Source of the DNA: Hedera helix
Lineage: Eukaryota > Streptophyta > Magnoliopsida > Apiales > Araliaceae
Length of the DNA: 64,000 nucleotides
Assembly (NCBI GenBank): GCA_947179155.2
Contig: OX359280.1
Span: 8,421,501-8,485,500, forward strand
Direction: 5' to 3'
Of this stretch, positions 22,734 to 34,544 are shown piece by piece. A program made the position numbers and the translations under genes. Position 1 is the stretch's first letter, and each line of letters opens with the position of its first letter. Below the pieces are notes generated by a model, which saw only the letters and a list, made by a program, of their open reading frames with translations, made no database searches and was not told the origin of the DNA.

Positions 22734-23904
22734 TGTGACGCCCCCAAATCTGAGCCCACACAGCCCAAACTTGAGTCGTCAAAATACAACAACAAAATTA
22801 TTACAACAAAGCACAACGTACTACAATACAGTGTATAATAATACACAACTAAGTCTTCACTATTATTGCCACACTATTTTACAAAACGTGAAGACTATGA
22901 TAACTATTCCTCGGACCCTCACTCCATTCCCCGGCTAGACCCTGTTATGTTTTCATCTCCTGTTGAAAAACAATGGAACAAAAGAAAGGGTGAGCTCAAA
23001 TAGCCCAGTAAGAAATATCATGACTAAGATAATGACGAATAAATTATCATTAGCCTTCAACAGTTGAGTTCTTGATAGAATACAATAGAATACAAGGTTT
23101 ATATCAAAAACTGCAATTAAATTCTTAAACAATGTTCAGATCAATAATAGCAGCGGAATGAGCAATCTATTAGAAGAATAATGCAGACTATAATGTCCAC
23201 TCGCTTCTCTTTTTCGTAAAAACATCATCAACTTTTATCATCTGAAATACTATTAGTCATGATAATATAAATTCACAGTTCCTGATCATAATCATGCACA
23301 TCAACAGTTCATCTTTGCACTACGGGCCAAAGATATTCAATATAGCACCAACGGTCATGATTATACCAGATTCAGCCTTTGGTCATAATCATACCAAACA
23401 ACAGTTCATCTTTGCACTACGGGCCAAAGAGAACATTCACCACGTGCCATAAAAGACACCGAACAGATGTATCGCCTTTAACCTATTATATCGCCTTTAA
23501 CCTATCATCTGTTCAACAAATATATCACATCTGTGCCCCCGGCCACAGATATTCACAACAGCTTGATTTTTGGATGAATAGAATGATATAAATGATGAAC
23601 AGAAGAAATAGAATAACAATAAGTATCGGAAGTTTACTTTGTACAGATTCAAATAATGTCCAAATTGTCAACATGATGTGGAGTGAAATTCAAGATCCAC
23701 AGTTCAGAATAACGGTTACAATTCAATAGAAAGGTTCACGTAAATAGGAAGGTTCAGTTGAAATAATGAAGTTCAACTATTATGGAACATATAATATTTT
23801 CAGGAATTATAGAAGCAATAGTTCCATAATAAATTTCGATTTAGGAGTATGAAAGAAAATAATATCCCTTACCGTAACAGGTTTGATTAACAAAAGGTGA
23901 AGGA

Positions 23905-24207
23905 AATTAATACAAAGAGTTATTCACCAACAGGCGGCAATCCGCTCCGTAAGGTTATTCCCACAATTTAATAGAATTTGAGTACAAAGAGTTATTCACC
24001 AAACAGGCGGCAATCCGCTCCGTAAGGTTATTCTCAGAGATTAATAATGAATGAATACGAAAGGTTATTCACCAACAGGCGGCAATCCGCTCCGTAAGGT
24101 TATTCCCACAATTTAATACATGGAAATAAATACGAAAGGTTATTCACCAACAGGCGATAATCCGCGCCGTAAGGTTATTCTCACAATTTAATACATGGAA
24201 ATAAATG
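23905..24207. repeat. LTR tandem array, four units of about 75 bp (left LTR)
   Basis: Each unit holds GGTTATTCACCAACAGGCGG, then CAATCCGCTCCG and AAGGTTATTC. GGTTATTC brackets both ends of the CG-rich core. The same array occurs at 27272-27574 (four units), 36815-37255 (six) and 40115-40340 (three). Confidence 0.9.
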
Positions 24208-24989
24208 GCACATCTTATGAGTAAGAAAGAAACGATATTATTTTTGAGAATCAAATAATGATAATCCCTTACCATAGTACGTTTGAATATTGGAAGATGA
24301 AAAAGATGGTATCCCTTACCTCAACACGTGACTGGATATTGATTTAAATGAGGTTGATTAACTTGAACAGTACACGTATACTTATAGATCTTCACAAATA
24401 CTCAAGATGACTTAAGCACACTTAGAGAGAACTTTCACAAGAAGTATTTAGAGAGAGAAAGAAAGAACAAGTAAGGAAGTTTATGAAAAATCCTTAAGTT
24501 AAGGCTTCTATTTATAGCCAAAAATCTTATCATTCATTTAATCTAAACCATTCATTTAAAGATCATCTTTTAATCTACACCATCCATTTCAAATATTATA
24601 TTATCTTTAATCTACACCATTCATTTCATATCACCTAATAATCACCTAACTTTATATTATAAACAAATCAATTTAATTATTCAACAATAATTCACACTTT
24701 AATCTACACCATTCATTTCATATCACCTAACTTTATATTATAAACAAATCAATTCAATTATTCAACAATAATTCACACTTTAATCTACACCATTCATTTC
24801 ATATCACCTAATAATCACCTAACTTTATATTATAAACAAATAACTTTATCAATTCAATTATTATGACTAATTGTTATAAATACAGTATAGTTAGCTCTTA
24901 GATATCAAGTCAATAAATTAATGAAATACAACTGTTTAAATAACATCATAATAGAGATAACAATAATGTAAAATAAAGCATACGTTACT

Positions 24990-25250
24990 GTGTAATGACA
25001 ATTATTGATTCAATAATGTGAATTACTGTGCATATGTTACTGTGACAATTATTAGGTTCAATAATTTTAAAAACAGTGCAACAACAATTATTGACTCAAT
25101 GATATAAAATACAGTGTAATGACAATTATTAAATCAATAATGCAAAATACTGTGTAACAACAATTATTGAATTGATAATATAAAATATTATGCAGTGACA
25201 ATTATCGATGAAATGATGCGTAACAGTTACGGTGTCAATTATCAGACCAA
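24990..25250. repeat. Palindromic minisatellite in the left LTR
   Basis: About six or seven units of roughly 40 bp read ACAATTATTGATTCAATAATG plus a spacer with ACTGTG. The ATTATTGA/TCAATAAT core of most units is self-complementary. Related arrays are at about 28357-28617, 38260-38420 and 41215-41450. Confidence 0.8.
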
Positions 25251-25649
25251 AAATATGAGACACTATGCAATACCGTGTGTTACTGTAGAGTACCGTGTGC
25301 TACAGAAAATACCAATAACTACCGTATGCTACTATTCTTTTATCACCGGTATTTTAACAGTTCCGTTGACTATTTTTATTTAAAAAGGTTACTTCTGTCG
25401 TTTTCTATATCCGACAAATATTCCGTTGTGGGGTCCACCAATAATTTGTTATTTCGGTGCCGTCGTACGGCACGAATATTCCCCGACCAAACGAATTTTC
25501 CCCGACAAAGCGAATATTGTCCGACAAAATAAAATTTGCACATAACATCCTTAACTTTTAACTTTATCGATTTAACCACTTACTGTTTCAAAAAAAATAT
25601 ATATGAAGAAAAATTAAATTTTGTATTTCATAAAATTCGGGGTCTTACA

Positions 25650-25662
25650 ACCTCCCCTCCTT
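25650..25662 (-). other. Polypurine tract
   Basis: AAGGAGGGGAGGT directly precedes the 3' LTR on the minus strand and would prime second-strand synthesis. Confidence 0.85.
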
Positions 25663-26084
25663 ATGAAATTTCGTCCCCGAAATTGATGTACCGGGCATTT
25701 CATAGTTATCCTCCTGATTTTCAGATGCCATACTAAACTGTGGTCACAAAATAATTGTTAGTTCAAATAAACTGACTCATCACTTCATGTCTCTATATTC
25801 AAATCACCTCATTAGATAATAAAATCTAATTTAGGTAGGACACACTAGTGACTGATTCTATTCGTCTCTCCCCTCCTAGTTCAAACTCCAGATCTCTATT
25901 AAAGATCATATCCCTAAGCTCTGATGTCAACTGTGACTCTCATCCCACCATAGGGACAGCAACTCACAATGGTACCTATCAGTTTGCCACCTGTACTATA
26001 GGCATCCCCTACGGAGAGTCTGGCTTCGGTGCATCCCCTTTCCCTAGGAAGTCACCAGCGAGAGGCTCGGGGCTCTTCGTTATA

Positions 26085-26098
26085 TGGCTCTGATACCA
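26085..26098 (-). other. Primer-binding site (tRNA-iMet type)
   Basis: TGGTATCAGAGCCA on the minus strand is complementary to the 3' end of plant initiator methionine tRNA, the usual primer of plant LTR retrotransposons. It lies two bases from the LTR end. Confidence 0.9.
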
Positions 26099-27271
26099 AC
26101 TGTGACGCCCCCAAATCTGAGCCCACACAGCCCAAACTTGAGTCGTCAAAATACAACAACAAAATTATTACAACAAAGCACAACGTACTACAATACAGTG
26201 TATAATAATACACAACTAAGTCTTCATTATTATTGCCACACTATTTTACAAAACGTGAAGACTATGATAACTATTCCTCGGACCCTCACTCTATTCCCCG
26301 GCTAGACCCTGTTATGTTTTCATCTCCTGTTGAAAAACAATGGAACAAAAGAAAGGGTGAGCTCAAATAGCCCAGTAAGAAATATCATGACTAAGATAAT
26401 GACGAATAAATTATCATTAGCCTTCAACAGTTGAGTTCTTGATAGAATACAATAGAATACAAGGTTTATATCAAAAACTGCAATTAAATTCTTAAACAAT
26501 GTTCAGATCAATAATAGCAGCGGAATGAGCAATCTATTAGAAGAATAATGCAGACTATAATGTCCACTCGCTTCTCTTTTTCGTAAAAACATCATCAACT
26601 TTTATCATCTGAAATACTATTAGTCATGATAATATAAATTCACAGTTCCTGATCATAATCATGCACATCAACAGTTCATCTTTGCACTACGGGCCAAAGA
26701 TATTCAATATAGCACCAACGGTCATGATTATACCAGATTCAGCCTTTGGTCATAATCATACCAAACAACAGTTCATCTTTGCACTACGGGCCAAAGAGAA
26801 CATTCACCACGTGCCATAAAAGACACCGAACAGATGTATCGCCTTTAACCTATTATATCGCCTTTAACCTATCATCTGTTCAACAAATATATCACATTTG
26901 TGCCCCCGGCCACAGATATTCACAACAGCTTGATTTTTGGATGAATAGAATGATATAAATGATGAACAGAAGAAATAGGATAACAATAAGTATCGGAAGT
27001 TTACTTTGTACAGATTCAAATAATGTCCAAATTGTCAACATGATGTGGAGTGAAATTCAAGATCCACAGTTCAGAATAACGGTTACAATTCAATAGAAAG
27101 GTTCACGTAAATAGGAAGGTTCAGTTGAAATAATGAAGTTCAACTATTATGGAACATATAATATTTTCAGGAATTATAGAAGCAATAGTTCCATAATAAA
27201 TTTCGATTTAGGAGTATGAAAGAAAATAATATCCCTTACCGTAACAGGTTTGATTAACAAAAGGTGAAGGA

Positions 27272-27574
27272 AATTAATACAAAGAGTTATTCACCAACAG
27301 GCGGCAATCCGCTCCGTAAGGTTATTCCCACAATTTAATAGAATTTGAGTACAAAGAGTTATTCACCAAACAGGCGGCAATCCGCTCCGTAAGGTTATTC
27401 TCAGAGATTAATAATGAATGAATACGAAAGGTTATTCACCAACAGGCGGCAATCCGCTCCGTAAGGTTATTCCCACAATTTAATACATGGAAATAAATAC
27501 GAAAGGTTATTCACCAACAGGCGATAATCCGCGCCGTAAGGTTATTCTCACAATTTAATACATGGAAATAAATG
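27272..27574. repeat. LTR tandem array, four units (right LTR)
   Basis: This is the same unit structure as in the left LTR, with unchanged copy number, in line with recent insertion. Confidence 0.9.
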
Positions 27575-28356
27575 GCACATCTTATGAGTAAGAAAGAAAC
27601 GATATTATTTTTGAGAATCAAATAATGATAATCCCTTACCATAGTACGTTTGAATATTGGAAGATGAAAAAGATGGTATCCCTTACCTCAACACGTGACT
27701 GGATATTGATTTAAATGAGGTTGATTAACTTGAACAGTACACGTATACTTATAGATCTTCACAAATACTCAAGATGACTTAAGCACACTTAGAGAGAACT
27801 TTCACAAGAAGTATTTAGAGAGAGAAAGAAAGAACAAGTAAGGAAGTTTATGAAAAATCCTTAAGTTAAGGCTTCTATTTATAGCCAAAAATCTTATCAT
27901 TCATTTAATCTAAACCATTCATTTAAAGATCATCTTTTAATCTACACCATCCATTTCAAATATTATATTATCTTTAATCTACACCATTCATTTCATATCA
28001 CCTAATAATCACCTAACTTTATATTATAAACAAATCAATTTAATTATTCAACAATAATTCACACTTTAATCTACACCATTCATTTCATATCACCTAACTT
28101 TATATTATAAACAAATCAATTCAATTATTCAACAATAATTCACACTTTAATCTACACCATTCATTTCATATCACCTAATAATCACCTAACTTTATATTAT
28201 AAACAAATAACTTTATCAATTCAATTATTATGACTAATTGTTATAAATACAGTATAGTTAGCTCTTAGATATCAAGTCAATAAATTAATGAAATACAACT
28301 GTTTAAATAACATCATAATAGAGATAACAATAATGTAAAATAAAGCATACGTTACT

Positions 28357-28617
28357 GTGTAATGACAATTATTGATTCAATAATGTGAATTACTGTGCAT
28401 ATGTTACTGTGACAATTATTAGGTTCAATAATTTTAAAAACAGTGCAACAACAATTATTGACTCAATGATATAAAATACAGTGTAATGACAATTATTAAA
28501 TCAATAATGCAAAATACTGTGTAACAACAATTATTGAATTGATAATATAAAATATTATGCAGTGACAATTATCGATGAAATGATGCGTAACAGTTACGGT
28601 GTCAATTATCAGACCAA
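28357..28617. repeat. Palindromic minisatellite in the right LTR
   Basis: This is a copy of the array at 24990-25250, at the LTR-to-LTR offset of 3,367 bp. Confidence 0.8.
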
Positions 28618-29016
28618 AAATATGAGACACTATGCAATACCGTGTGTTACTGTAGAGTACCGTGTGCTACAGAAAATACCATAAACTACCGTATGCTACT
28701 ATTCTTTTATCACCGGTATTTTAACAGTTCCGTTGACTATTTTTATTTAAAAAGGTTACTTCTGTCGTTTTCTATATCCGACAAATATTCCGTTGTGGGG
28801 TCCACCAATAATTTGTTATTTCGGTGCCGTCGTACGGCACGAATATTCCCCGACCAAACGAATTTTCCCCGACAAAGCGAATATTGTCCGACAAAATAAA
28901 ATTTGCACATAACATCCTTAACTTTTAACTTTATCGATTTAACCACTTACTGTTTCAAAAAAAATATATATGAAGAAAAATTAAATTTTGTATTTCATAA
29001 AATTCGGTGTCTTACA

Positions 29017-29021
29017 CAACA
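29017..29021. other. Target site duplication CAACA (right)
   Basis: It matches the CAACA at 22729-22733. Confidence 0.93.
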
Positions 29022-29059
29022 TAAAGACAAACCTTGGCCCAAACTTTGACCCAAGTTGG

Positions 29060-29062
<3 letters not shown>

Positions 29063-29094
<32 letters not shown>

Positions 29095-29123
29095 AAATTC
29101 GAAACACCCCCCCCCCCCCCCCC
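29063..29123. repeat. (AT)14 microsatellite and a 17-base C run
   Basis: An AT run lies at 29063-29090 and an uninterrupted poly-C at 29107-29123. The C run is the longest homopolymer of C or G in the window. Confidence 0.95.
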
Positions 29124-29280
29124 TTGGAGACTCAAAATTTTTGGAGCCTTGTAGTATTATTTTATTCCTTGAGCTTGTAAATCTAGAGCTTTGCAAAAAC
29201 TCATGTTTGACCTAAATAAATTATGTTCTAATTGTTAAGTGTTGGGAGATTAAGGAGGATTAAGTGAGATTAATTGTAGT

Positions 29281-29290
29281 CTATAAATAG
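29281..29290 (+). promoter_or_regulatory. LTR TATA box (plus strand)
   Basis: CTATAAATAG is followed by GAGTCCTCAACC and a purine-rich leader. Confidence 0.55.
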
Positions 29291-30333
29291 GAGTCCTCAA
29301 CCAAGCATTTAGAAGGTTACTCCATTTTCTTTTAAGTGTTGAGAGTTCTAAAGAGAAAAAAAGAGAAAAAAAAAAGAGAAAATATTCAAACTGTAGGAAA
29401 TCCTTGTAGAGAGAAGGATCAAAGAAGAAGAGAGGAGTCATTGTGGATCATCCAAGCTTGTAAAACTTTCTAGAAAGGAGGAACAGGGCTATTAAAATGT
29501 ATAAAACCCTCTTGGCCTAAGTCTTTAAATTTTATTGTATATTTAGTTATATATGTTTAAGATCATGCTTGGTTGTGGGAGTTGATGTTGTGTTGGGGAA
29601 CCATGATGGGTTCAAAAGCTATAAATATAGCTTTTGATGGAGTTTATGTGTTTAGAGTATAGTCGGTATGAAAAATATGCATATACGGTGAACATGTATG
29701 TAAACCCTAGGTAATGAATTTGATGTTCGAGAAAATAATTTTTGTTTTGCATGAAAACCTTAAGATCTAAAACTTGTATATGATAGATCTATAAGTTAAG
29801 AAGCTAATCTAAGTGGAATGAGCAAAAATGAAGTTAAAATGGATTTATGGTGTAATTTTTAGTAAAATATGTTCTTTGTAAACCCTAGCATGGTTAGACC
29901 AATATTTTGGCTAATAAATCTTTTTGAAAAATGTTCAAAGCTAATGAATACTGTAAATTTATGAGATTACTAAACAACGAACCAAGTTTGAACTCATTTA
30001 GATGTAAAATGAACAAGATATGAAGATTGGAATAAAAAAGGATAGAAATCAAAAAGTCAAAAAATCTGCTGCAGCGCTCTATGCCAAACATCGTCGTGGT
30101 GCTAGTTTTAGTACAAAATCCAGCGCCGGGGCGCTGGCCTAATTTTTAGAATTCTGTAGGATAACGCTGGGGGACGTTGTCCCCAATTCAAATGGGAGTG
30201 TCGGGGCACTGGTCCAGAAAGGCAGTTGACCCAGAACCGGGTTAAACCGGGTCGAGTCTTGGTCAACGGGTCAAACCGAGTTAACCCGAACCAGCAAAAA
30301 ATAAAAATAAATAATTAAGTAAATAATAAAAGA

Positions 30334-31080
30334 TTAAACAAATAAAATAATAGTTAATATTATTTTATTTGTAAAGTAAGAAAAAATTAAACAAATATAT
30401 AATAAATAAATAATATTTTATTTGTAAGAATGTGATATGATTAAAAAAATAAAATAATAAGTCAAATTATTTTATTTCCGAAGAATAATGAGAAAAGGAA
30501 ATTAAAATTTTCTTCAAAGATAAATAGAAGATGATTAAACAAATAAAATGATAATAATAATTATTTTATTTGTGAAAAATTAGAAAGATGAATGAGAAAT
30601 ATAATTAAATAGTTGGAAGTATTTGATTGAGGAAGCTTAATTAAAGGAAATGAAGTTATTAAGCAAACAAAATAATAAAGTTATTTTATTTGTAAAAGGT
30701 AATAAGATAGTATGATAAAGATTAAGTGTGCAAGGTAATTAATTAGACAAATAGAATAATGAGGTTATTTTATTTGTGAAATGTAATTATGTACATACGA
30801 GTAAGCATCAAGATTGATAATAATATCTCATGAGAAGTGTTAAACAAATAAAATAGCAATGATAAAAATATTTTATTCATGAGGATAATAACAAAGACTA
30901 TTATATAATAATATGAAGAATGATTAAATAAATAAAATAATAATAAATCTTATTTTACTTGTAGACGATAAGTGTGAGATGTAATAAAGAACCATTAATA
31001 ATAAAGATTAATTGAAGATCATAAATAGAAACATTAAACAAATAAATACCAATAAAGGTTATTTTATTTGTGAAAAAATG
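30334..31080. repeat. Array of nine AT-rich hairpin units
   Basis: Nine times the word AAACAAATAAAATAAT (or a variant) is followed within 5-20 bases by its complement ATTATTTTATTTGT. Unit starts lie near 30337, 30389, 30436, 30537, 30664, 30746, 30840, 30925 and 31033, so spacing is 47 to 127 bp. Each unit can fold into a stem of about 12-14 bp. The sequence between hairpins is less conserved than the stems. Confidence 0.8.
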
Positions 31081-32360
31081 AATATGGTTATAAACGCATA
31101 ATAATAAGATGAGTTAAGAAAGATGGTGATAGATGAATGTTAGTGTATGAAGTGGAGTTAAGTAATGAAGGTGTACGAGACAGCTTAGACTGACATAAAT
31201 TTATTAATGGTCTGATATAGACTAATCGATAGGTCAAATCCCGATTCATGTAGGTCAACCGAAGGCTGATAAGCTAAAGGAGAAGGAAACGAATGTAACA
31301 GGCAAGTACATTTTACTTATACACCTTATTTGTTTTATACAAGTTCTATAGGTGAAGTATATGCTTGAATTTTAATTGTCATAAATTGAACACAACCTTT
31401 CATACGTATACGCTTAGGAAGATTTTTCAAATATGAAATTATAAATATGGAGAACCCTAAATATAGACAAGTTATTTGAAAATGAGTCTATACCATTTGA
31501 TTCGGTTAGATAGATGATGACATGAATTGTCAACAAATCTTAATTCTTTGAGAAAATTATCCAAACCAATTGCTTTGGTGTGGACTCTATCATGCTGAGA
31601 TGAACAACCCTGATAAAAGGAAATTATTTTATGTCGGTGAATCTGACATACGCGCGCATAAAGACTAAACCTTATGCATAATGTAGGGTACTACAATGTT
31701 GATCACCTTATGTACTTGTTTTTATAGGACTTTCAGTTAATCACCGTTAATCATCAACAGAGTTCACTGATCCTTAGAGATCACTCAGTAATAAAATACA
31801 CGCATGCTCTGAAAGATAGAAAGTCTTCTTTGCTAAATACATAATAATTGGTTATTCCTAAAATTAATCTGACTTTACATATTTCAAATTTGAAAACCCT
31901 AATGTAATATTCATTTGCGATTCATTGAAACACATCCTGACTTATCAGAAATTGTTGAATCCTATGAAACTATGCACCCTTGATATCAATTAATGTTTAT
32001 TAATTGTTATATACTTGTTGAGCAAACGCGTTGCTCATTCTTGCTTCATAATTTTATTTACAGTGAAGATAAAGTAAATCGGTAGCTCTAAAAAAGATAA
32101 GGGTAAAGCTAAGGCTATTGAGTAGTCTAGGATTTGATGATGTATTCATCTATGTGTATTTAACTCTGAACAATGTTAATCTTTTATAGTTATGAATTAT
32201 GATGTATTGTAAAGGTTGGAGAGACCTAGGATGTTTGTAAGACAATTATCATATGATATAGATATTATGTATCGATTAGGTAGCTATATGTATAATGTAT
32301 GGATGACATCGTGAACACTGAATTCGAGTTAAGAATACCCGAATTTTGGGGTTTCGAATT

Positions 32361-33429
32361 GAACACTTTAACTTGTTTATCATCTGTGAGCTTTCTTTTT
32401 TCACTTCTTTTGTTAGAACCTTTTGTTTTAACTTTGTTGTGCTGAGCCTGCTTGACAAAACTCTATGAACTCTAACTCTGTGCTGATCTTGTGGAATAAC
32501 CCTTGTTCCTTCCAATTTTCTTTCCTATTCTGAAGTAGTTTTGCTGATCTTATCCAATTTTGTGCTTCAGTATTCTCCTCTCTTAGCCTAGTGTTCTCTT
32601 ATAATCTTCTTCTTTGATCCATTTTCTTAGTAGTTGTCTTGATCTTCTTTTCCTTTGACTATTTCTCTCTGGACTACATAGTTAAGCTTCAGATTTTTCA
32701 TCTAGCACTTCTAACTTACGTTATGATCTTCCTGATCGTAGTATTTATGATGATCGTTAAGTATAACTTTTCTTGACTCTTCAAGTTTTGAGTTTTACGA
32801 TCTGCTCTACTAATGTATTTTGCCTTACGATCTTTGAACATACTCTACGACCTTCATATTGCTCAACGATTTTATACTTGCTTTGTACTCGTAAAGTTGA
32901 TCAAAACGCATTTTCTCTATGATTTCTTCTGTTATGTTTCTTTACTCTACGAACTTTCAGTTCTTCTTTTCTGATGATCTTCTTGAGTCTTGCTTTCTTC
33001 TTAATTAACTGCTGCTGCTTTATTCTGTTGGATTGATCTTGATCTTCTCCCTAGTCTATTAGAATTTCAAGATTAGATCAACCTAACAAATTTTATCCCC
33101 AAGTCCTTTTACAAAGTATTACATGTAATTTATTCATAAGGACTGTTTTGATTTATCTTTTAGTTCGGATCAACCTAACAGATTTGATCCCTAAGCCCTT
33201 TTACAATGAGTTATTCCTTAAGGGTTGTACAAAAGTTACTAGTTACAAATATAATTTAATAATCCGTTATTTCGATCATGCACTTGAACTGACAATCTTC
33301 CCAAATCCAATCATTATCAAATCATTCAAGCATACATTTGTACTAACATAAGTAATACTCGTGGTACGTGAAACTCTAGCCATATTTCTCCCACATCGAT
33401 TTATGGGCATACCATTCACGAATTATGCA
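32361..33429 (-). mobile_element. 5' leader of a Tat/Ogre-like element (minus)
   Basis: This non-coding DNA lies downstream (minus sense) of the primer-binding site at 33430-33450. It is rich in TACGATCTT words shared with 17480-17928. A tandem duplication of about 89 bp lies at 33078-33255 (GATCAACCTAACA followed by GATCCC and CCCTTTTACAA). I infer it was once continuous with the gag remnant at 16233 and was separated by the insertion block starting at 17929. Confidence 0.45.
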
Positions 33430-33450
33430 CCTCCCCAGCAGAGTCGCCAA
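33430..33450 (-). other. Primer-binding region of a Tat/Ogre-like element
   Basis: On the minus strand this reads TGGCGACTCTGCTGGGG, the sequence seen at the primer site of many Tat/Ogre-type gypsy elements. It lies at the end of an LTR-like leader. Confidence 0.6.
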
Positions 33451-33870
33451 AGAAATGTAGGCGAGAAAATCATACATTGCTAGGGTTAGGTTTTTGTGTT
33501 GGCTAAGGAGAAGAAAAATCTAAGAAGAGTGCGGAATGGATTATAGAGTTGAAGAGGAAAGAATAACAGGTAGGCGATTACTCTAATAACACTTAACAGA
33601 ACTCTTAGATTGCAAGAGCCTTCTCAGGTCTTGAGAGAATCAAAATCCCTTCATCTTGAATGGAATGAGTATTTATAGAGTTTCCTAGAAAGTGATCATG
33701 TGTCTGGCACATGTATGGGTGTTGTGCCTAGCATGTGACCTTAGGGAAAATTCCATAAATACCCTTAGTTACCCGAGTAATGCCAAAGTTATCCTGTCCT
33801 TCTAGCGGCCAATTCAATCCATCAACCAATTCTCAAAATGAGTTGTCTCCATAAGTCTTCTGCCCCAGGA
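33451..33870 (-). mobile_element. LTR fragment of the Tat/Ogre-like element, cut by the Copia insertion
   Basis: The minus strand has a TATA box (CTATAAATAC, about 33671-33680) and a leader that runs to the primer-binding region. The Copia LTR at 33871 interrupts it, and its continuation should start at 42069. No coding sequence is present. Confidence 0.5.
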
Positions 33871-34496
33871 TGTTAGTTTACAAAAACAATACATACATAC
33901 AATTAAATTGATGTAATACAACGGAAGCAAGCATAAATTATATTTTAAAAAAAATATAAACCAAATTCCAGGATCTTTCTTATGCGATACTTATTAATTG
34001 AGAAAGAATAAAAGTTATACCTTTGTAGATTCAACTTTTGAATAGCTACGAGTTCACCTCTCTTCATCCTTTACATTTTCCCTTCAAATCAACCAATTAT
34101 AATCTACAGATCAACGTTAGCTACCCAAGCGTGCAGCCTCTAAAGATGATCCACCAAGATTTAATATAGATTAAAGAAGTAGATTTAAGTTTCTCCAAAT
34201 CTTAGGTGGTCATCCCTAATTTTCTCTCTCTTCTAGGTCTTTAGATTGTAAAGAAAAATATGAAGTATTCTCCAATACTTGCAACAAAGTGAGTAACCCT
34301 AATATATTATAAGGCTCCTTCTTATATAAAGAAACTCATTTCTTCTAAACTCTTTAGGATTAGGGTTTTAATTTAATTTTTAATTTAATTAGGAATTAAA
34401 TTAATTATTATTATATTATAATTCCTAAACCATTTAGGAACTTAATTATTTATAATAATACTATTATTTATTAATTAATTTATAAACCATTTAATA

Positions 34497-34497
<1 letters not shown>

Positions 34498-34543
<46 letters not shown>
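34498..34543. repeat. (AAT)n microsatellite
   Basis: About 15 perfect AAT units lie inside the Copia LTR. Confidence 0.95.

Positions 34544-34544
<1 letters not shown>

Larger units (their letters stand above)
22734..25649 (-). repeat. 3' LTR of the non-autonomous element
   Basis: It contains a minus-strand TATA box at 24508-24517, an array of about 75 bp units (23905-24207) and a palindromic minisatellite (24990-25250). It is colinear with the right LTR at an offset of 3,367 bp. Confidence 0.93.
25650..26100 (-). other. Internal region of the non-autonomous element (PBS to PPT)
   Basis: Only 451 bp separate the LTRs. On the minus strand they run from the tRNA primer site through non-coding leader to a short open frame starting ATGGCATCTGAA at 25731. 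That frame runs 28 codons into the LTR and passes straight into the CGGGGACGAAATTTC block that normally closes the polyprotein end. This looks like the start of gag joined to the far end of pol by one large internal deletion. That reading is inference. Confidence 0.7.
22734..29016 (-). mobile_element. Young non-autonomous LTR retrotransposon with tiny internal region
   Basis: Two LTRs of identical length (22734-25649 and 26101-29016, 2,916 bp each) begin TGTGACGCCC and end CTTACA on the plus strand. They flank just 451 bp. The element is minus-oriented: the primer-binding site TGGTATCAGAGCCA (initiator-Met tRNA type) is at 26085-26098, two bases inside the right LTR, and the polypurine tract AAGGAGGGGAGGT is at 25650-25662. 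CAACA at 22729-22733 and 29017-29021 is a perfect target duplication. By eye the LTRs differ at about seven positions, so insertion was recent. Gag, protease, RT, RNase H and integrase are absent, so proteins must have come from a relative in trans. Del/Tekay-type gypsy is inferred from the LTR ends and the CGGGGACGAAATTTC block. Confidence 0.93.
26101..29016 (-). repeat. 5' LTR of the non-autonomous element
   Basis: This is the promoter-bearing LTR. Its minus-strand TATA box is at 27875-27884, followed by a CT-rich leader. Differences from the left copy include C/T near the start (CTTCATTATT), CATTTGTGCCC, a two-base change in ACCATAAAC, and CGGTGTCTTACA at the terminus. Confidence 0.93.
29022..32360 (+). 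mobile_element. Right part of an older plus-strand LTR
   Basis: A plus-strand TATA box (CTATAAATAG, 29281-29290) is followed by a leader rich in GAGAAA (29345-29440). Much further on come a segment TAACAGGCAAGTACA (about 31298) and ATACTTGTTGAGCAA (about 32009), which resemble U5-side segments of Del/Tekay-like LTRs. A near-terminal AATTTTGGGGTTTC lies at 32341. No protein is encoded. The right boundary is only approximate. Confidence 0.5.

Noticed and set aside
23905..24207. CRISPR-like spaced repeats
   Set aside because: Units are contiguous with no unique spacers, lie inside LTRs and the genome is plant.
22735..26305. Identical small frames repeated in both LTRs
   Set aside because: They are copies of LTR DNA; conservation reflects LTR identity, not coding.
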